The notes: a model not told the origin generated them from the sequence alone. DNA of 64,000 nucleotides from Gorillibacterium timonense (GCF_001457415.1 NZ_LN881724.1:868001-932000); one strand, 5' to 3'; positions 1-9,713 are shown, numbered from the stretch's first letter. Program-made: numbers and translations.

Positions 1-2
1 TC

Positions 3-605
3 GTGCACAGCGCGACGAAGTACCTCGGCGGACACAATGACGTGCTGGCCGGGCTCATCGTGACGAAAGGCAAGGAGCTGTCGGAGCGGATGGGCTTCCT
101 CCACAATTCCTATGGAGCGGTGCTCGGTCCGCAGGATTCTTACCTCTTGATGCGCGGAATGAAGACGCTCGCGCTCCGGATGGAACGGCATGAAGCGAAC
201 GCGCTTGCGGTCGCCCGCTATCTTGAAAAGCATCCGTTGATCGCAGAGGTGTTCCACCCTGGCCTGCCGGATCATCCCGGCTATGAGATTCAGAAGGCGC
301 AAGCATCCGGCAACACGGGCATTTTCTCCTTCAAGGTGAAGGAGGCTGCCTATGTCGAGCCCATTCTCCGGAACATCCGGCTGATCGCCTTCGCGGAGAG
401 TCTTGGCGGAGTGGAATCGCTCATGACCTATCCCGCTGTGCAAACCCATGCGGACATCCCGGAGGAGATCCGCCGGCGGGTTGGCGTCGACGACCGCCTG
501 CTGCGGTTTTCCGTCGGCATCGAGCATGCTGACGATCTGATTGACGACCTCGGCCAGGCGCTTGCCGCCGCGGAAGCTGAAACGAATGCGAAAGGGGACC
601 ACTAA
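3..605 (+). CDS. metI: Cystathionine gamma-synthase / O-acetylhomoserine thiolyase, 5' end missing
   Basis: This is the C-terminal 200 residues of a Cys/Met-metabolism PLP enzyme. The reading frame is open to the left edge, so the true start lies outside the window. The first visible residues, HSATKYLGGHND, contain the PLP-binding lysine of the family. The later LLMRGMKTL and SLGGVESLMTYPA blocks are also typical. The family joins an activated homoserine to cysteine or sulfide on the way to methionine. The next gene starts 2 bp after this stop and encodes the partner lyase, the same order as metI-metC of Bacillus, which is why I prefer MetI over other members of this family. A leader such as an S-box would lie outside the window. 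Confidence 0.9.
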   Translation: MHSATKYLGGHNDVLAGLIVTKGKELSERMGFLHNSYGAVLGPQDSYLLMRGMKTLALRMERHEANALAVARYLEKHPLIAEVFHPGLPDHPGYEIQKAQASGNTGIFSFKVKEAAYVEPILRNIRLIAFAESLGGVESLMTYPAVQTHADIPEEIRRRVGVDDRLLRFSVGIEHADDLIDDLGQALAAAEAETNAKGDH

Positions 606-607
606 TC

Positions 608-1798
608 GTGAGCCAAGATTCCTTCTCCAAGGAGAACGACAGCCATTCATCAACCGGTAAAGATAAATTTGCAACCCGCTTGATCCATTTTGGAGCGGAG
701 GTGGACAAGACGACGGGGGCTTCCAGCGTACCGATCTATCAGGCATCCACTTTTCACCACTTCTCGCTCTCCGAGCCGCCCGAATACGATTACACCCGTT
801 CCGGCAATCCGACGCGCCAAGCTCTGGAGGATTACATTGCGAAGCTGGAGGGCGGCGTCCGCGGCTTCGCTTTTTCCTCGGGGATGGCGGCCATCTCCAC
901 GGCCTTCTTGCTTCTCTCCGCCGGCGACCACCTGATCTGTACGGAGGATGTCTATGGAGGTACCTATCGGTTTCTGACCGTGATCGCCAGCCGTTTAAAC
1001 ATCGAGACGACATTCGTGGACATGACGGACTTAGATGCGGTGATGGCGGCGCGTAAAGCAAATACCAAAGCGGTCTATATGGAGACCCCCTCCAACCCGA
1101 CGCTGAAGATCACGGATGTGGCGGCGGTCACGGAGTGGGCGAAGAAGCATGAGCTCCTTACCTTCCTGGACAACACGTTCATGACCCCTTACCACCAGCG
1201 GCCGCTTGAGCAGGGCGTAGATGTGGTGCTCCACAGCGCCACGAAATTTCTCGGCGGTCACAGCGATGTTCTTGCTGGACTGGCTGTCGTTGCGAACGAA
1301 AGCTTGGGGCGTCGCTTGAAGATGCTGCAGAACAGCCTCGGCTCGGTGCTAGGCATTCAAGACTCCTGGCTCTTGATGCGCGGAATGAAGACGCTGCAGG
1401 CGCGGATGGAGCATTCCGAGAAGAGCGCCCAGAAGCTCGCAGAATGGTTGACCACCCGACCGGAGGTCGAGCGCGTGTATTATCCGGGTCTAGCGGATCA
1501 TCCCGGACGCGACATCCACGAGCGGCAATCCCGCGGATACGGCGCGGTCGTCTCCTTCGACACGGGAAGCGGCGAGGCTGCCCGCCGGGTATTGGACAAG
1601 GTCCGGATTCCGCTTGTCGCCGTCAGCTTAGGCGCGGTCGAAAGCATTTTGTCTTATCCCGCCATCATGTCCCACGCTTCCATGCCGAAGGAAGTCCGCT
1701 ACGCTCGTGGAATCGGCGACGGCTTGCTGCGGTTCTCGGTTGGGCTTGAGGATATCGATGACCTGATCGCAGATTTGGAGCAAGCTTTGAGCCGATAG
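608..1798 (+). CDS. metC: Cystathionine beta-lyase
   Basis: A 396-residue PLP enzyme of the Cys/Met-metabolism family. It probably cleaves cystathionine to homocysteine, pyruvate and ammonia in the cytoplasm. The fold is full length: GNPTR near residue 67, the YGGTY block, and the PLP lysine in HSATKFLGGHSD at about Lys213. The GTG start follows the upstream stop by 2 bp and has an AAAGGGG ribosome binding site, so the two genes are translationally linked. About 20 polar residues precede the usual first block (KFATRLIHFG), slightly longer than normal. Beta-lyase and gamma-lyase/synthase activities cannot be separated by sequence reading alone; the assignment rests on operon position. Confidence 0.87.
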   Translation: MSQDSFSKENDSHSSTGKDKFATRLIHFGAEVDKTTGASSVPIYQASTFHHFSLSEPPEYDYTRSGNPTRQALEDYIAKLEGGVRGFAFSSGMAAISTAFLLLSAGDHLICTEDVYGGTYRFLTVIASRLNIETTFVDMTDLDAVMAARKANTKAVYMETPSNPTLKITDVAAVTEWAKKHELLTFLDNTFMTPYHQRPLEQGVDVVLHSATKFLGGHSDVLAGLAVVANESLGRRLKMLQNSLGSVLGIQDSWLLMRGMKTLQARMEHSEKSAQKLAEWLTTRPEVERVYYPGLADHPGRDIHERQSRGYGAVVSFDTGSGEAARRVLDKVRIPLVAVSLGAVESILSYPAIMSHASMPKEVRYARGIGDGLLRFSVGLEDIDDLIADLEQALSR

Positions 1799-1803
1799 TC
1801 GGA

Positions 1804-1829
1804 TTGTATAAGGGTGCATATTTATACAA
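1804..1829. promoter_or_regulatory. Inverted repeat ahead of the EAL gene
   Basis: TTGTATAA and TTATACAA form perfect 8-bp arms separated by 10 bp. No T-run follows, so it is not an ordinary terminator. It sits between metC and the EAL gene and could be a regulator site. The bound protein is unknown. Confidence 0.35.
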
Positions 1830-1916
1830 ATCACAAAGATTAGGTCTGTAAGGTTATCTCTACCTATGGTAAAATAGGCCAAAAGAATGGCAAGACGGAT
1901 AGCCTAGGGGGACCTT

Positions 1917-3269
1917 ATGGAAGCATTTCGTGACCGCACCTGGAAAGACATCTTGGGTATGCTGCTCCGCCTGCCTCTGCCTGCAAGAAGTCTGAAATTT
2001 CTACCCCCCGACTTTGTTCTCCGCGATCCGATCCTTTCATCCCTCCATACCGCGAGGGAGAAAGGCGATTTTTGCGCCATGCTTTACTTTGCCATCAACG
2101 ATCAAGGCGCTCCTCGGGCTTCATTTGATCCATCCCAAATGAAACGATTGCGGCGAGCCTTTGTATCCGCGTTGACCGCTTCGTTTCCGCTTCATGATAT
2201 CTTGGGCGTCAAACGATTCTTCGGGGACGGCTATGGCGTCTTCTTGCGCTCCTCTCAGCCGTTCGGGATCGAGCAGCTGAGCGAGGTAACTGCAGCCATA
2301 CGCGTCCGCATGGAGGGCCTGCTGATCCGCGAGTCCGGTTCGCCGAGAGCCGTCCCGGTGAAGCTGATTTCTTCCTGCTGCACCATTGAGAAGTATCCGC
2401 TCTCTACGGACGAAGCGGTTCGCACGGCGGTGCAATGCTCCCAAGCGCTTGCGGCCGGCAAGCTGCCGCTAAATTACGCTCGTTACCGGCAGGAGATGAT
2501 CGGGATCTTGAACGAGGAAGCGATCTCGGTGCTCACCCAGCCGATCATGTGCCTGGAGAGCGGCGATGTTCTCGGCTGGGAGGTGCTGACTCGCGGGCCT
2601 GTTCATAGCCCCTACCACATGCCGACGGAATTGTTCGATTTCGCGCAGCAGGCCGGCTTGCTGATTCCGATGGAATGGCTGGTCATCCGCAAAGCGTTCC
2701 AGGAAATCTCTCGCAAGGGAATCTGCGAGCAGGTCTTTATCAACATTACCCCGGTCACCCTGTCTCAGCCTCAGCTCCTCGACAAGATGCTGGAGTGGAT
2801 GCAGGAGTATCGGCATGTCAAGCCTGAGCAGATCGTGCTCGAAATCACGGAACGCCACTCCATCGAAGATTTCACCTTCATGTCGCAGATCTTGGCGCGT
2901 TACCGCGAGTATGGCTTCCGCTTTGCGATCGATGATGCCGGCGCTGGCTATGCCAGCCTGCAGACGATATCGGAGCTCACGCCCGATATCATCAAGATCG
3001 ATAAGTCCGTGATTCGGGATATCGACCAGACCCAGATCAAGCAATCCATGCTGCAGGCGCTGCTGCAGATGGCCGAATCCATCAAGTGCAAGGTGATTGC
3101 AGAAGGCATCGAACGCGAGGAGGAGGCCGATATCCTCTGCCGCAATCGCGTGCACATGGGCCAAGGCTACTTATTCTCCCGCCCTCAGCCGGTCCATTTC
3201 GAGTATGGAGCTCACTTCGTTGGCGTGAAGGAGAAGATCATTCAACTGCGCGAAGCGAGCTGCGCTTGA
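1917..3269 (+). CDS. EAL-domain cyclic-di-GMP phosphodiesterase
   Basis: A 450-residue soluble protein with no membrane segment. The first 210 residues are not recognised and may be a degenerate sensory or GGDEF-like region. The rest is an EAL domain that opens with EVLTRG (about residue 222) where the family usually has ExLxR. The expected metal and substrate residues are present: N in FINITP, E in EITERHS, DD in FAIDDAGAGY, K in IIKIDK, E in IAEGIE and Q in MGQGYLF. Hydrolysis of c-di-GMP to pGpG is therefore likely. The ATG start has an AGGGGG ribosome binding site. The gene stands alone between metC and a strong terminator. A GGDEF enzyme lies at 42540-43355. Confidence 0.85.
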   Translation: MEAFRDRTWKDILGMLLRLPLPARSLKFLPPDFVLRDPILSSLHTAREKGDFCAMLYFAINDQGAPRASFDPSQMKRLRRAFVSALTASFPLHDILGVKRFFGDGYGVFLRSSQPFGIEQLSEVTAAIRVRMEGLLIRESGSPRAVPVKLISSCCTIEKYPLSTDEAVRTAVQCSQALAAGKLPLNYARYRQEMIGILNEEAISVLTQPIMCLESGDVLGWEVLTRGPVHSPYHMPTELFDFAQQAGLLIPMEWLVIRKAFQEISRKGICEQVFINITPVTLSQPQLLDKMLEWMQEYRHVKPEQIVLEITERHSIEDFTFMSQILARYREYGFRFAIDDAGAGYASLQTISELTPDIIKIDKSVIRDIDQTQIKQSMLQALLQMAESIKCKVIAEGIEREEEADILCRNRVHMGQGYLFSRPQPVHFEYGAHFVGVKEKIIQLREASCA

Positions 3270-3327
3270 TCGGAGAGGCGGATCGCCATTCGGAGATTCC
3301 GTTCCTGCAAGGAGAAAACTAAATGAA

Positions 3328-3366
3328 CCGTTTGCCTCGAGGAAGTCGCGAGGCAAACGGTTTTTT
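3328..3366 (+). terminator. Rho-independent terminator after the EAL gene
   Basis: A perfect 12-bp stem, CCGTTTGCCTCG with CGAGGCAAACGG, has a 9-nt loop and is followed by TTTTTT. Confidence 0.93.
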
Positions 3367-3636
3367 CGCATGGCTTCGCTTAACGGTTCTGTCATGAAGG
3401 CTGGGATAAGGGATAAGGGCTCATCTATGCGAACCCTTGCCACAGCTTGCTGATCCGATGGACTCAATGAAAGCAATACGTAGTCAGGGTGCACCTGAGC
3501 GAGCTGATCGGACCTCAGCAGCCCGCACTTCGATTTTCATCCATCCGGTTCGACGCTTCCCTCGCGTTATGCTACCATAGAAGAAATGGTTGGACACAAT
3601 TCCGACAAGTTTTCCGGGAGAAGGGAAGGGCGCACG

Positions 3637-4776
3637 ATGAAGAATGTGGATCTTATTTTGGCGAAAGCTCTTAGGGGAGAACGGCTGACCGTCGAGGACG
3701 GTGTCGTCCTATTCGAGTCCGATGAAATCGAAAAGCTGGGAGACACAGCGAATCGCATCATGCATAAATGGCATCCCGAACCGGTCACGACCTTCGTCAT
3801 CGGCCGCAACATCAACTACACGAACGTTTGCGATACGTACTGCAAGTTTTGCGCCTTTTATCGAGCGCCGGGGTCCCCTGAGGGCTATGTGCTGTCGGAT
3901 GAAACGATCTTCCGCAAAATTCAAGAGACCCTCGATGTGGCCGGAACGGAAATCCTCATGCAAGGCGGCACCAATCCTGATCTCCCGTTTACGTATTATC
4001 TGGATCTGCTCCGTGGAATCAAGGAACGGTTTCCGTCCATCACGATGCATTCCTTCTCACCGGCGGAGATCCTCAAGATGCAGGAGGTTACCGGAGGCCT
4101 TGAGCTGCAGGAAGTCATTCGCCAGCTGCACGCAGCTGGACTCGATTCGCTTCCCGGTGGCGGAGCGGAGATTCTCGACGACCGCACGAGGCGCAAGATC
4201 AGCCGCAAGAAAGGCTCCTGGACGGATTGGATGCAGGTGATGGAGACCGCTCATTCCATTGGTATGAGCACCACCGGTACGATGGTCATCGGCTTCGGCG
4301 AAACGCTGGAGGAGCGAGTTCTTCACATGGAACGCATCCGCGCGGCACAGGATCGGACGCGGCAAGCAGGTCATGCGACTCCCGGCTTCCTCGCCTTTAT
4401 TCCGTGGACCTTTCAGCCAGACAACACGAATATGAGCAAGACCGAGAAGGCGGCTCCCGAGGAGTATTTGAAGACCCTCGCCATCAGCCGGATCTTCCTC
4501 GACAACATTCCGAACTTCCAGGCCTCCTGGGTCACGATGGGGCCAGAGATCGGCAAGCTGACGCTGTCCTACGGCTGCAACGACTTTGGAAGCACGATGA
4601 TCGAAGAAAATGTTGTGTCTGCGGCGGGAACGACGCATAAGGTGAACATCGGCTCCACCTTATCCCTCATTCGCGAAGCGGGCAAAATTCCCGCGCAGCG
4701 AAATACCCGCTATGAGATTCTGCGCACCTTCGAAGACGATTCCGCCGTGGAAAAGGATTTCGTCATGCAGAACTAA
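3637..4776 (+). CDS. mqnC: Cyclic dehypoxanthinyl futalosine synthase (radical SAM)
   Basis: A 379-residue radical-SAM enzyme with the cluster motif CDTYCKFC (CX3CX2C, about Cys65, Cys69 and Cys72) and downstream blocks typical of MqnC (MQGGTNPDLP, HSFSPAEI, GGGAEIL, FIPWTFQP). MqnC cyclises dehypoxanthine futalosine in the futalosine route to menaquinone, so this organism probably makes menaquinone that way rather than through chorismate-derived OSB. An in-frame ATG exists 51 bp upstream, but the ATG at 3637 has the purine-rich GGGAAGGG site and matches the family N-terminus. No other mqn gene is in the window, so the pathway is scattered. Confidence 0.9.
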   Translation: MKNVDLILAKALRGERLTVEDGVVLFESDEIEKLGDTANRIMHKWHPEPVTTFVIGRNINYTNVCDTYCKFCAFYRAPGSPEGYVLSDETIFRKIQETLDVAGTEILMQGGTNPDLPFTYYLDLLRGIKERFPSITMHSFSPAEILKMQEVTGGLELQEVIRQLHAAGLDSLPGGGAEILDDRTRRKISRKKGSWTDWMQVMETAHSIGMSTTGTMVIGFGETLEERVLHMERIRAAQDRTRQAGHATPGFLAFIPWTFQPDNTNMSKTEKAAPEEYLKTLAISRIFLDNIPNFQASWVTMGPEIGKLTLSYGCNDFGSTMIEENVVSAAGTTHKVNIGSTLSLIREAGKIPAQRNTRYEILRTFEDDSAVEKDFVMQN

Positions 4777-4901
4777 ACAGCCCGTTATTTACCGTTCATC
4801 AGCCAGTTGCACCTGCCAAATACTTGATTGTATATCCCTCCCCCCGGGACCATATACTTTATTGTGTCTTAAGACCGATAGGACGGTTAGGGGGGCTTCA
4901 G

Positions 4902-5768
4902 ATGGATCACTATTTGATCGCGCTTATGAACCGCTCCGACGAGAAGGCCAGCAAGCTCCGAGATAAGCTGAACCAGCAGATCGGAACCCTTGCCTTTCTC
5001 GTGTCATTGGAAAAGGAAGCATATCCTCGCCATCAGCTGTTTCGCTGTTCCCGGATCGGCGAGGCGAAATGGACGCCGGCGGACCGCAAAAAAATCCGCC
5101 GTGAGCTCGCTCGCGCCGTCACCCGTTACATTTTGGAGGACGAAGAGGAGACGCTGCTCAGGGAAATGTTCATTCGGGAATACCGGTATACGGCCGCTGA
5201 CGATCTCGATAAGCTGCTCGGGTATTACCGGTTGCCTTCGGAAGGAGATGAGCCGGCCCGCAAAAAAGCGCTCGCCATCCGCCAATTCCGCGAGATATCC
5301 GACACCATTGAAGCTTGTCTTCATCAGAACGGCATGGTGAATATCGAGGGGATCATGGCTTTCCGGCTCGGCAGCTACCGGAAGGAGCTCAAGGAAACGG
5401 TGGATTATGCCGTTGACGAGTACCTGATGGATAAGCAATACCAGGAATTCATTTCGCTGTTGAAGTACTTCGTCTACATTCAGCAGGCCAAAATTCCATC
5501 GGTGCATGTGCTGCACCGGGGCGGTTCCGAATTTGAGCTCTTGGACGATAAGCTCGAAGCGTTGGAGCCGGTCAAGGCCGAAGGCGGGATCACCTATGAG
5601 ACGCTGGAGAAGGAACTGAATTTTGAGGATTTGATCGTCAGCAGCCTCATCACGATGGCCCCGGAGAGGATCTACATTCACACGCAATCCCCGGATACTC
5701 AGGTCATCCGGACGATCCGCCAAATCTTCGAGGACCGGGTCATCCTTTGCGACAGCATCGCCAAGTAG
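4902..5768 (+). CDS. ytxC: YtxC-family putative sporulation protein
   Basis: A 288-residue protein, mostly helical by eye and rich in charged residues, with no signal peptide or membrane segment. The overall pattern (EYLMDKQYQEFISLLKYFV, then a C-terminal IYIHTQSPDTQVIRTI segment) matches the YtxC family. In Bacillus subtilis ytxC lies directly upstream of thrS, and the same order is seen here. The biochemical role of YtxC is not known; it is classed as sporulation-related. I chose the ATG at 4902 because of its AGGGGGG ribosome binding site; a TTG 78 bp upstream has no such support. Confidence 0.8.
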   Translation: MDHYLIALMNRSDEKASKLRDKLNQQIGTLAFLVSLEKEAYPRHQLFRCSRIGEAKWTPADRKKIRRELARAVTRYILEDEEETLLREMFIREYRYTAADDLDKLLGYYRLPSEGDEPARKKALAIRQFREISDTIEACLHQNGMVNIEGIMAFRLGSYRKELKETVDYAVDEYLMDKQYQEFISLLKYFVYIQQAKIPSVHVLHRGGSEFELLDDKLEALEPVKAEGGITYETLEKELNFEDLIVSSLITMAPERIYIHTQSPDTQVIRTIRQIFEDRVILCDSIAK

Positions 5769-5815
5769 AGGGACATCATCGTTACCTGGTTTTCTCGCTT
5801 GCACCTAGGCGGAAG

Positions 5816-5845
5816 TTGACGAATGGGGCAGCTATTTCTTATAAT
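5816..5845 (+). promoter_or_regulatory. Sigma-A-type promoter of thrS
   Basis: TTGACG (5816-5821) and TATAAT (5840-5845) are separated by 18 bp. Transcription would start near 5852, just ahead of the T-box leader. Confidence 0.75.
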
Positions 5846-5859
5846 GGAAGGGATAAGAA

Positions 5860-6160
5860 TCAACAACAAGCGTCGACCAAAGACATGGATCCTCCGCATA
5901 CGGTTCAGAGAGAGGAGCACTGGTGAAAGCTCCTTCCGGATGGCGGTCGATTTACCCCTTTGCAGCTGCGGAAAAGAACAGGGGGAACGGCATTTCGGTA
6001 TGCCCGACCTGCTTTAGTAGGTTCCGCCGGTTCATCCCCGATAGGAGATGCTATGAGGACAACAGATGGCGGGAAATCCGTTTGTCGGCTGTCAAAATAG
6101 GGTGGAACCACGAGCCTAGCACGCGCTCGTCCCTTGGGACGAAGCGTGTTTTTATTTTTT
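5860..6160 (+). ncRNA. T-box leader (threonine) of thrS
   Basis: The T-box sequence AGGGTGGAACCACG is at 6099-6112. Upstream is a stem I distal element (CAGAGAGAGGAG ... GGTGAAAGCTCCTT), and TCGACC (5874-5879) can pair with GGTCGA (5945-5950). A likely specifier ACC (Thr) is at 5954-5956. Its surroundings, TTACCCCTTTGCAGC at 5952-5966, recur exactly in the leader of the second ThrRS gene. A terminator stem (CACGC..TCGTCCC with GGGACGA.GCGTG) and a T-run end the leader at about 6156. Uncharged tRNA-Thr should favour read-through into thrS. Confidence 0.9.
6118..6157 (+). terminator. Conditional terminator of the thrS T-box
   Basis: CACGC..TCGTCCC pairs with GGGACGA.GCGTG across a TT loop and is followed by a T-rich run. 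Its 5' half overlaps the region that would pair in the antiterminator. Confidence 0.85.
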
Positions 6161-6182
6161 TCAAGGAAAGAGGAGAGCTTAA

Positions 6183-8126
6183 ATGTTAATTCATGTGACC
6201 TTGCCCGACGGCGCGGTGCGCGAGTATGCAGCGGGTGTGACGGTGGAAACCATCGCCGAATCGATCAGCGCGGGCCTGAAGAAAAATGCGGTAGGCGGCA
6301 AAATCAACGGCAAGCCGGTCGACCTGACGACTCCCCTGAATGAAGACGCCGCAGTGGAGATCGTGACGCTGGACAGCGCGGACGGACTCGAAATCATGCG
6401 CCACAGCTCGGCACACCTGATGGCCCAGGCGATCAAGCGCATTTATGGGGCCGAGAATATTCATCTGGGCGTAGGTCCGGTCATCGAGGACGGCTTCTAT
6501 TACGACATCGATCTGGATACGCCGATTTCCTCCGAGGACCTCACCAAGATCGAGAAGGAAATGGACAAGATCATCAAGGAGAACTTGCCGATTACCCGCC
6601 GAGAAGTCACCCGTGAACAGGCTCTCCGCATCTACGAGCAGCTTGGCGATCCGCTCAAGGTTGAGCTGATCAACGATTTGCCGGAGGATTCCACCATCAG
6701 CATCTACGACCAGGGCGAATTCTTCGACCTGTGCCGGGGACCGCATCTTCCTTCGACCGGAAGGATCAAAGCCTTCAAGCTATTGAATGTAGCGGGCGCT
6801 TATTGGCGTGGAGATGCGAAGAACAAAATGCTGCAGCGGATCTACGGAACGGCCTTCGCCAAAAAAGCCGAACTGGACGAGCATCTTCATCTTCTGGAAG
6901 AAGCGAAGAAGCGGGATCACCGCAAACTCGGCCGCGAGCTGAAGATCTTCACGTTCTCGCGTGAGGTCGGACAAGGCCTGCCAATCTGGCTGCCAGCCGG
7001 TGCGAAGCTGCGCCGTACGATGGAACGCTACATCGTCGATCTGGAAGAACGTCTCGGCTACAGCCATGTCTATACGCCGGTGCTCGCCAATGTCGAGCTG
7101 TACAAAACCTCCGGTCACTGGGAGCATTATCAGGAAGACATGTTTCCGAAGATGGTGCTGGACAACGAAGAGCTTGTCCTTCGCCCGATGAATTGCCCTC
7201 ACCACATGATGGTGTACAAGAGCGACATGCGCAGCTACCGCGACCTGCCGCTTCGAATCGCCGAGCTTGGAACGATGCACCGCTATGAAATGTCCGGGGC
7301 CCTCACGGGGCTGCATCGCGTCCGCGCGATGACGCTGAACGATGCGCATATCTTCTGCCGTCCGGATCAGATCAAGGAAGAGTTCGCCCGCGTCGTCAAC
7401 CTGATCAAGCGGGTGTATGAAGACTTTGGTATCAAGGACTACCGCTTCCGCCTCTCCTATCGGGACCCGAAGGATACGGAGAAGTACTTCCCCAACGATG
7501 AAATGTGGGAAATGTCCCAACGCATGCTGAAGGAAGTTGTCGAAGAGCTCGGCCTGCCCTATTATGAGGCGGAAGGCGAAGCCGCCTTCTACGGTCCGAA
7601 GCTTGACGTGCAGATTCGGACCGCGCTCAAGAAAGAAGAAACGCTGTCCACTGCACAGTTGGACTTCCTGCTTCCTGAACGCTTCGAGCTCGAATACGTC
7701 GGCGACGATGGGCAGAAGCACCGTCCGGTCGTCATTCACCGCGGCATCATCAGCACGGCGGAGCGCATGACCGCCTTCCTGCTGGAGAACTTTGCCGGAG
7801 CACTTCCCACCTGGCTGGCTCCGACGCAAGCGAAGATTCTGCCTGTCACGACAGCGCTCGAACCGTATGCCAAGGAAGTGACGGAGAAGCTGCTTGACGC
7901 AGGCATCCGCGCGGAATACGACGGACGCAATGAGAAGCTCGGCTACAAGATCCGCGAAGCTCAGCTGGAGAAAATTCCGTACATGCTCGTCGTCGGCGAG
8001 AAGGAAGCGGAAGAAGGCACCTTCTCTATCCGCAAGCGCGGAGAAGGCGATATCGGAGCGAAGAGCGTCGAGGAGACCGTCGCGCTGATTCTCGAGGACA
8101 TCCGCCGCAAGAGCCGCGAAGACTAA
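6183..8126 (+). CDS. thrS: Threonyl-tRNA synthetase, full length
   Basis: A 647-residue class II synthetase that charges tRNA-Thr in the cytoplasm. All four modules are present: an N-terminal TGS domain (residues 1-62), the editing domain with HSSAH and CRGPH (the His and Cys residues used to remove mischarged serine), the catalytic core with MNCPHHM and VIHRG (zinc ligands), and the C-terminal anticodon-binding domain. The ATG at 6183 has an AGAGGAG ribosome binding site. A T-box leader sits directly upstream. A second ThrRS lacking the TGS domain is at 27198-28916. This copy is the likely housekeeping enzyme. Confidence 0.97.
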   Translation: MLIHVTLPDGAVREYAAGVTVETIAESISAGLKKNAVGGKINGKPVDLTTPLNEDAAVEIVTLDSADGLEIMRHSSAHLMAQAIKRIYGAENIHLGVGPVIEDGFYYDIDLDTPISSEDLTKIEKEMDKIIKENLPITRREVTREQALRIYEQLGDPLKVELINDLPEDSTISIYDQGEFFDLCRGPHLPSTGRIKAFKLLNVAGAYWRGDAKNKMLQRIYGTAFAKKAELDEHLHLLEEAKKRDHRKLGRELKIFTFSREVGQGLPIWLPAGAKLRRTMERYIVDLEERLGYSHVYTPVLANVELYKTSGHWEHYQEDMFPKMVLDNEELVLRPMNCPHHMMVYKSDMRSYRDLPLRIAELGTMHRYEMSGALTGLHRVRAMTLNDAHIFCRPDQIKEEFARVVNLIKRVYEDFGIKDYRFRLSYRDPKDTEKYFPNDEMWEMSQRMLKEVVEELGLPYYEAEGEAAFYGPKLDVQIRTALKKEETLSTAQLDFLLPERFELEYVGDDGQKHRPVVIHRGIISTAERMTAFLLENFAGALPTWLAPTQAKILPVTTALEPYAKEVTEKLLDAGIRAEYDGRNEKLGYKIREAQLEKIPYMLVVGEKEAEEGTFSIRKRGEGDIGAKSVEETVALILEDIRRKSRED

Positions 8127-8179
8127 ACGTCGCTTGCTGCCCCGCTCCTATCCGATCATGCCGCGTCCGGCTTCGAACT

Positions 8180-8335
8180 CGTTGTTTTCTCACCGGGCGT
8201 GTTTGGTGCTCAACTGGCAAGCAGGGGGAGTCACTGCATAACCATTTTGGAACGGGACACCCTATGGGGAAGGATCGGCTAAAGCACAGGGTACCTGCCC
8301 TGCCTTGCTCATGCTGAGCCGGTCCGTTAACCGAA
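8180..8335 (+). ncRNA. Possible structured leader of the 3D-domain gene
   Basis: The 219-bp gap after thrS holds GGAACGGGACACCC, TGGGGAAGGATCGG, AGGGTACCTGCCCTG and CCGGTCCGTTAACC in that order. This loosely resembles the block order of the ydaO-type cyclic-di-AMP riboswitch, whose known targets include cell-wall genes, but several usually invariant positions differ. Treat it as a candidate only. Confidence 0.25.
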
Positions 8336-8345
8336 AGGGTGATGG

Positions 8346-9065
8346 ATGACTATGCTTGCCGGCTCGAAGCTCCGGGCCATATGGCTTCCCGTTGGCATTC
8401 TTCTCGCAAGCGGCGGATTGGCCGTTGTTGAGAGAGGACCCGTACCGGAAAGCCCCGTCGTCATGACGCAACAAGAAGTACCTCCCGCCGCGAGCCAAGG
8501 GGAGAATAAGCTTGCCACCTCGGAGGATGCCTCCCTACGGCGATATCCCGCTAGGTCCGGTTCTTCCGCCAGTGCTTCGCTTGCCGCTGCCGTTCCGGAT
8601 GATCTGCCGATTGCCCGGACGACGAAGGATGACAAGTCCGAGGAAGCCTATTCCTTCCTTGAACCGCGTCACTTCAAGGCGGTGGAGGTGACAGCAACCG
8701 GCTATTACGCCGGAAGAGAGTCCACCGGCAAATCCCCTGGCCATCCGGAATACGGGATTACCTTCTCCGGAGTGAAGGTGCGGAAGGCGCTGTTTTCCAC
8801 CGTTGCGGCCGACACGCGCGTCTTCCCGCTCGGAACCATTCTCTATATTCCGGGTTACGGATATGGAGTGGTTGCCGATACGGGCAGCGCGATCAAGGGG
8901 AAGAAGCTGGATCTATACTTCGAAACCAAGCGCCAGGTCTATGAGCGATGGGGGAAGAAAAAGGTCAAGGTCTCCGTTCTCCGCAGGGGAAACGGGCAAG
9001 TAACCGAAGCGATGCTCGATCGGCTGAATGGGATCGTGGAGGCAGCGGGACGAGCGCAACCTTAA
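8346..9065 (+). CDS. 3D-domain cell-wall protein (YuiC/YocH-like)
   Basis: A 239-residue protein with an N-terminal hydrophobic segment (residues 10-27) that could be a signal peptide or anchor. A low-complexity Ala/Ser/Pro linker reaches about residue 110, and a C-terminal 3D domain follows. The three aspartates that name the domain are in VAADTR (about 156), VVADTG (about 178) and KLDLYF (about 189), within a double-psi barrel related to lytic transglycosylases. Such proteins act on peptidoglycan outside the membrane, often in sporulation or germination. The ATG at 8346 follows AAAGGGTG. It is a single gene between thrS and a bidirectional terminator. Confidence 0.8.
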   Translation: MTMLAGSKLRAIWLPVGILLASGGLAVVERGPVPESPVVMTQQEVPPAASQGENKLATSEDASLRRYPARSGSSASASLAAAVPDDLPIARTTKDDKSEEAYSFLEPRHFKAVEVTATGYYAGRESTGKSPGHPEYGITFSGVKVRKALFSTVAADTRVFPLGTILYIPGYGYGVVADTGSAIKGKKLDLYFETKRQVYERWGKKKVKVSVLRRGNGQVTEAMLDRLNGIVEAAGRAQP

Positions 9066-9184
9066 CACGAAATCCAATTGTACGCTGTCAGCCCTAATCG
9101 TGTGGATATGGATCGTCGTCAATGGGTATGGGAAGTTCTGTGGAGAGCACGGTTTCTAAGCTGACAACGTAATAGGTGCAAAAT

Positions 9185-9220
9185 CAAACCCAGTACCGAC
9201 GAGGTACTGGGTTTGTTGTT
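9185..9220. terminator. Bidirectional terminator between the 3D and VOC genes
   Basis: A perfect 13-bp stem (CAAACCCAGTACC with GGTACTGGGTTTG) and a 5-nt loop lie between two convergent genes. T-rich sequence follows on the plus strand and ATTTTG on the minus strand. Confidence 0.85.
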
Positions 9221-9314
9221 CATGGCGGAGGCTTTTGTTATCGCGCGAGTCTGGAACATGAGATTGACATCCAACACATACTCGTCATTCCTCACACGGG
9301 AAGCCGTGCGAATG

Positions 9315-9713
9315 CTATGGCGCAACCAGCTCGACCTTGATCCGGTCGGGATCTTCAAAAAACAAAGCGTAATAAGAGTCGCCGCCTGCATAGGGGTGCC
9401 TGTCTTCGTAAAGCACATTCATCCCTCTGGAGCGAACCTTCTCGGTCATCTCATCCACATGGTCACGGGAACGCGCATGGAAAGCCAAATGATTCAGCCC
9501 TACTCGGCTGCGATGGTACGGGATGCCCAAATGCTGCTCTTGAGCCTGAACAAACACCAGGTACGTGTCATCCAATTTCCAGCTTCGCCCTTCCTCCCAT
9601 TCCTGGTAGAGCGAATACCCGAGCTCGGTCAAAAACCAGCCCCAGAATTCGGTCGAACGATTCAGATCCGATACGTAAATCTCGATGTGATGCAGAGTGC
9701 CCAATCGATTCAT
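9315..9713 (-). CDS. VOC-family (glyoxalase/dioxygenase fold) protein
   Basis: A protein of about 132 residues with the vicinal-oxygen-chelate pattern. LHHIEIYVSDL is at the start, LNHLAFHARS lies in the second half, and YALFFEDPDRIKVELVAP is at the end. The His and Glu residues in these blocks are the usual metal ligands. Substrate unknown. The ATG at 9713 has AGGAG directly against it, which is too close. A TTG at 9704 is spaced 9 nt from the same AGGAG and would give MGTLHHIEIYV; either start is possible. The frame stays open further upstream but without family sequence. Transcribed alone, divergent from the chemoreceptor gene. Confidence 0.75.
   Translation of the reverse strand: MNRLGTLHHIEIYVSDLNRSTEFWGWFLTELGYSLYQEWEEGRSWKLDDTYLVFVQAQEQHLGIPYHRSRVGLNHLAFHARSRDHVDEMTEKVRSRGMNVLYEDRHPYAGGDSYYALFFEDPDRIKVELVAP

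Noticed and set aside
6780..7829. 349-codon open frame antisense to thrS
   Set aside because: It lies wholly within the conserved thrS gene and shows no protein-family pattern.
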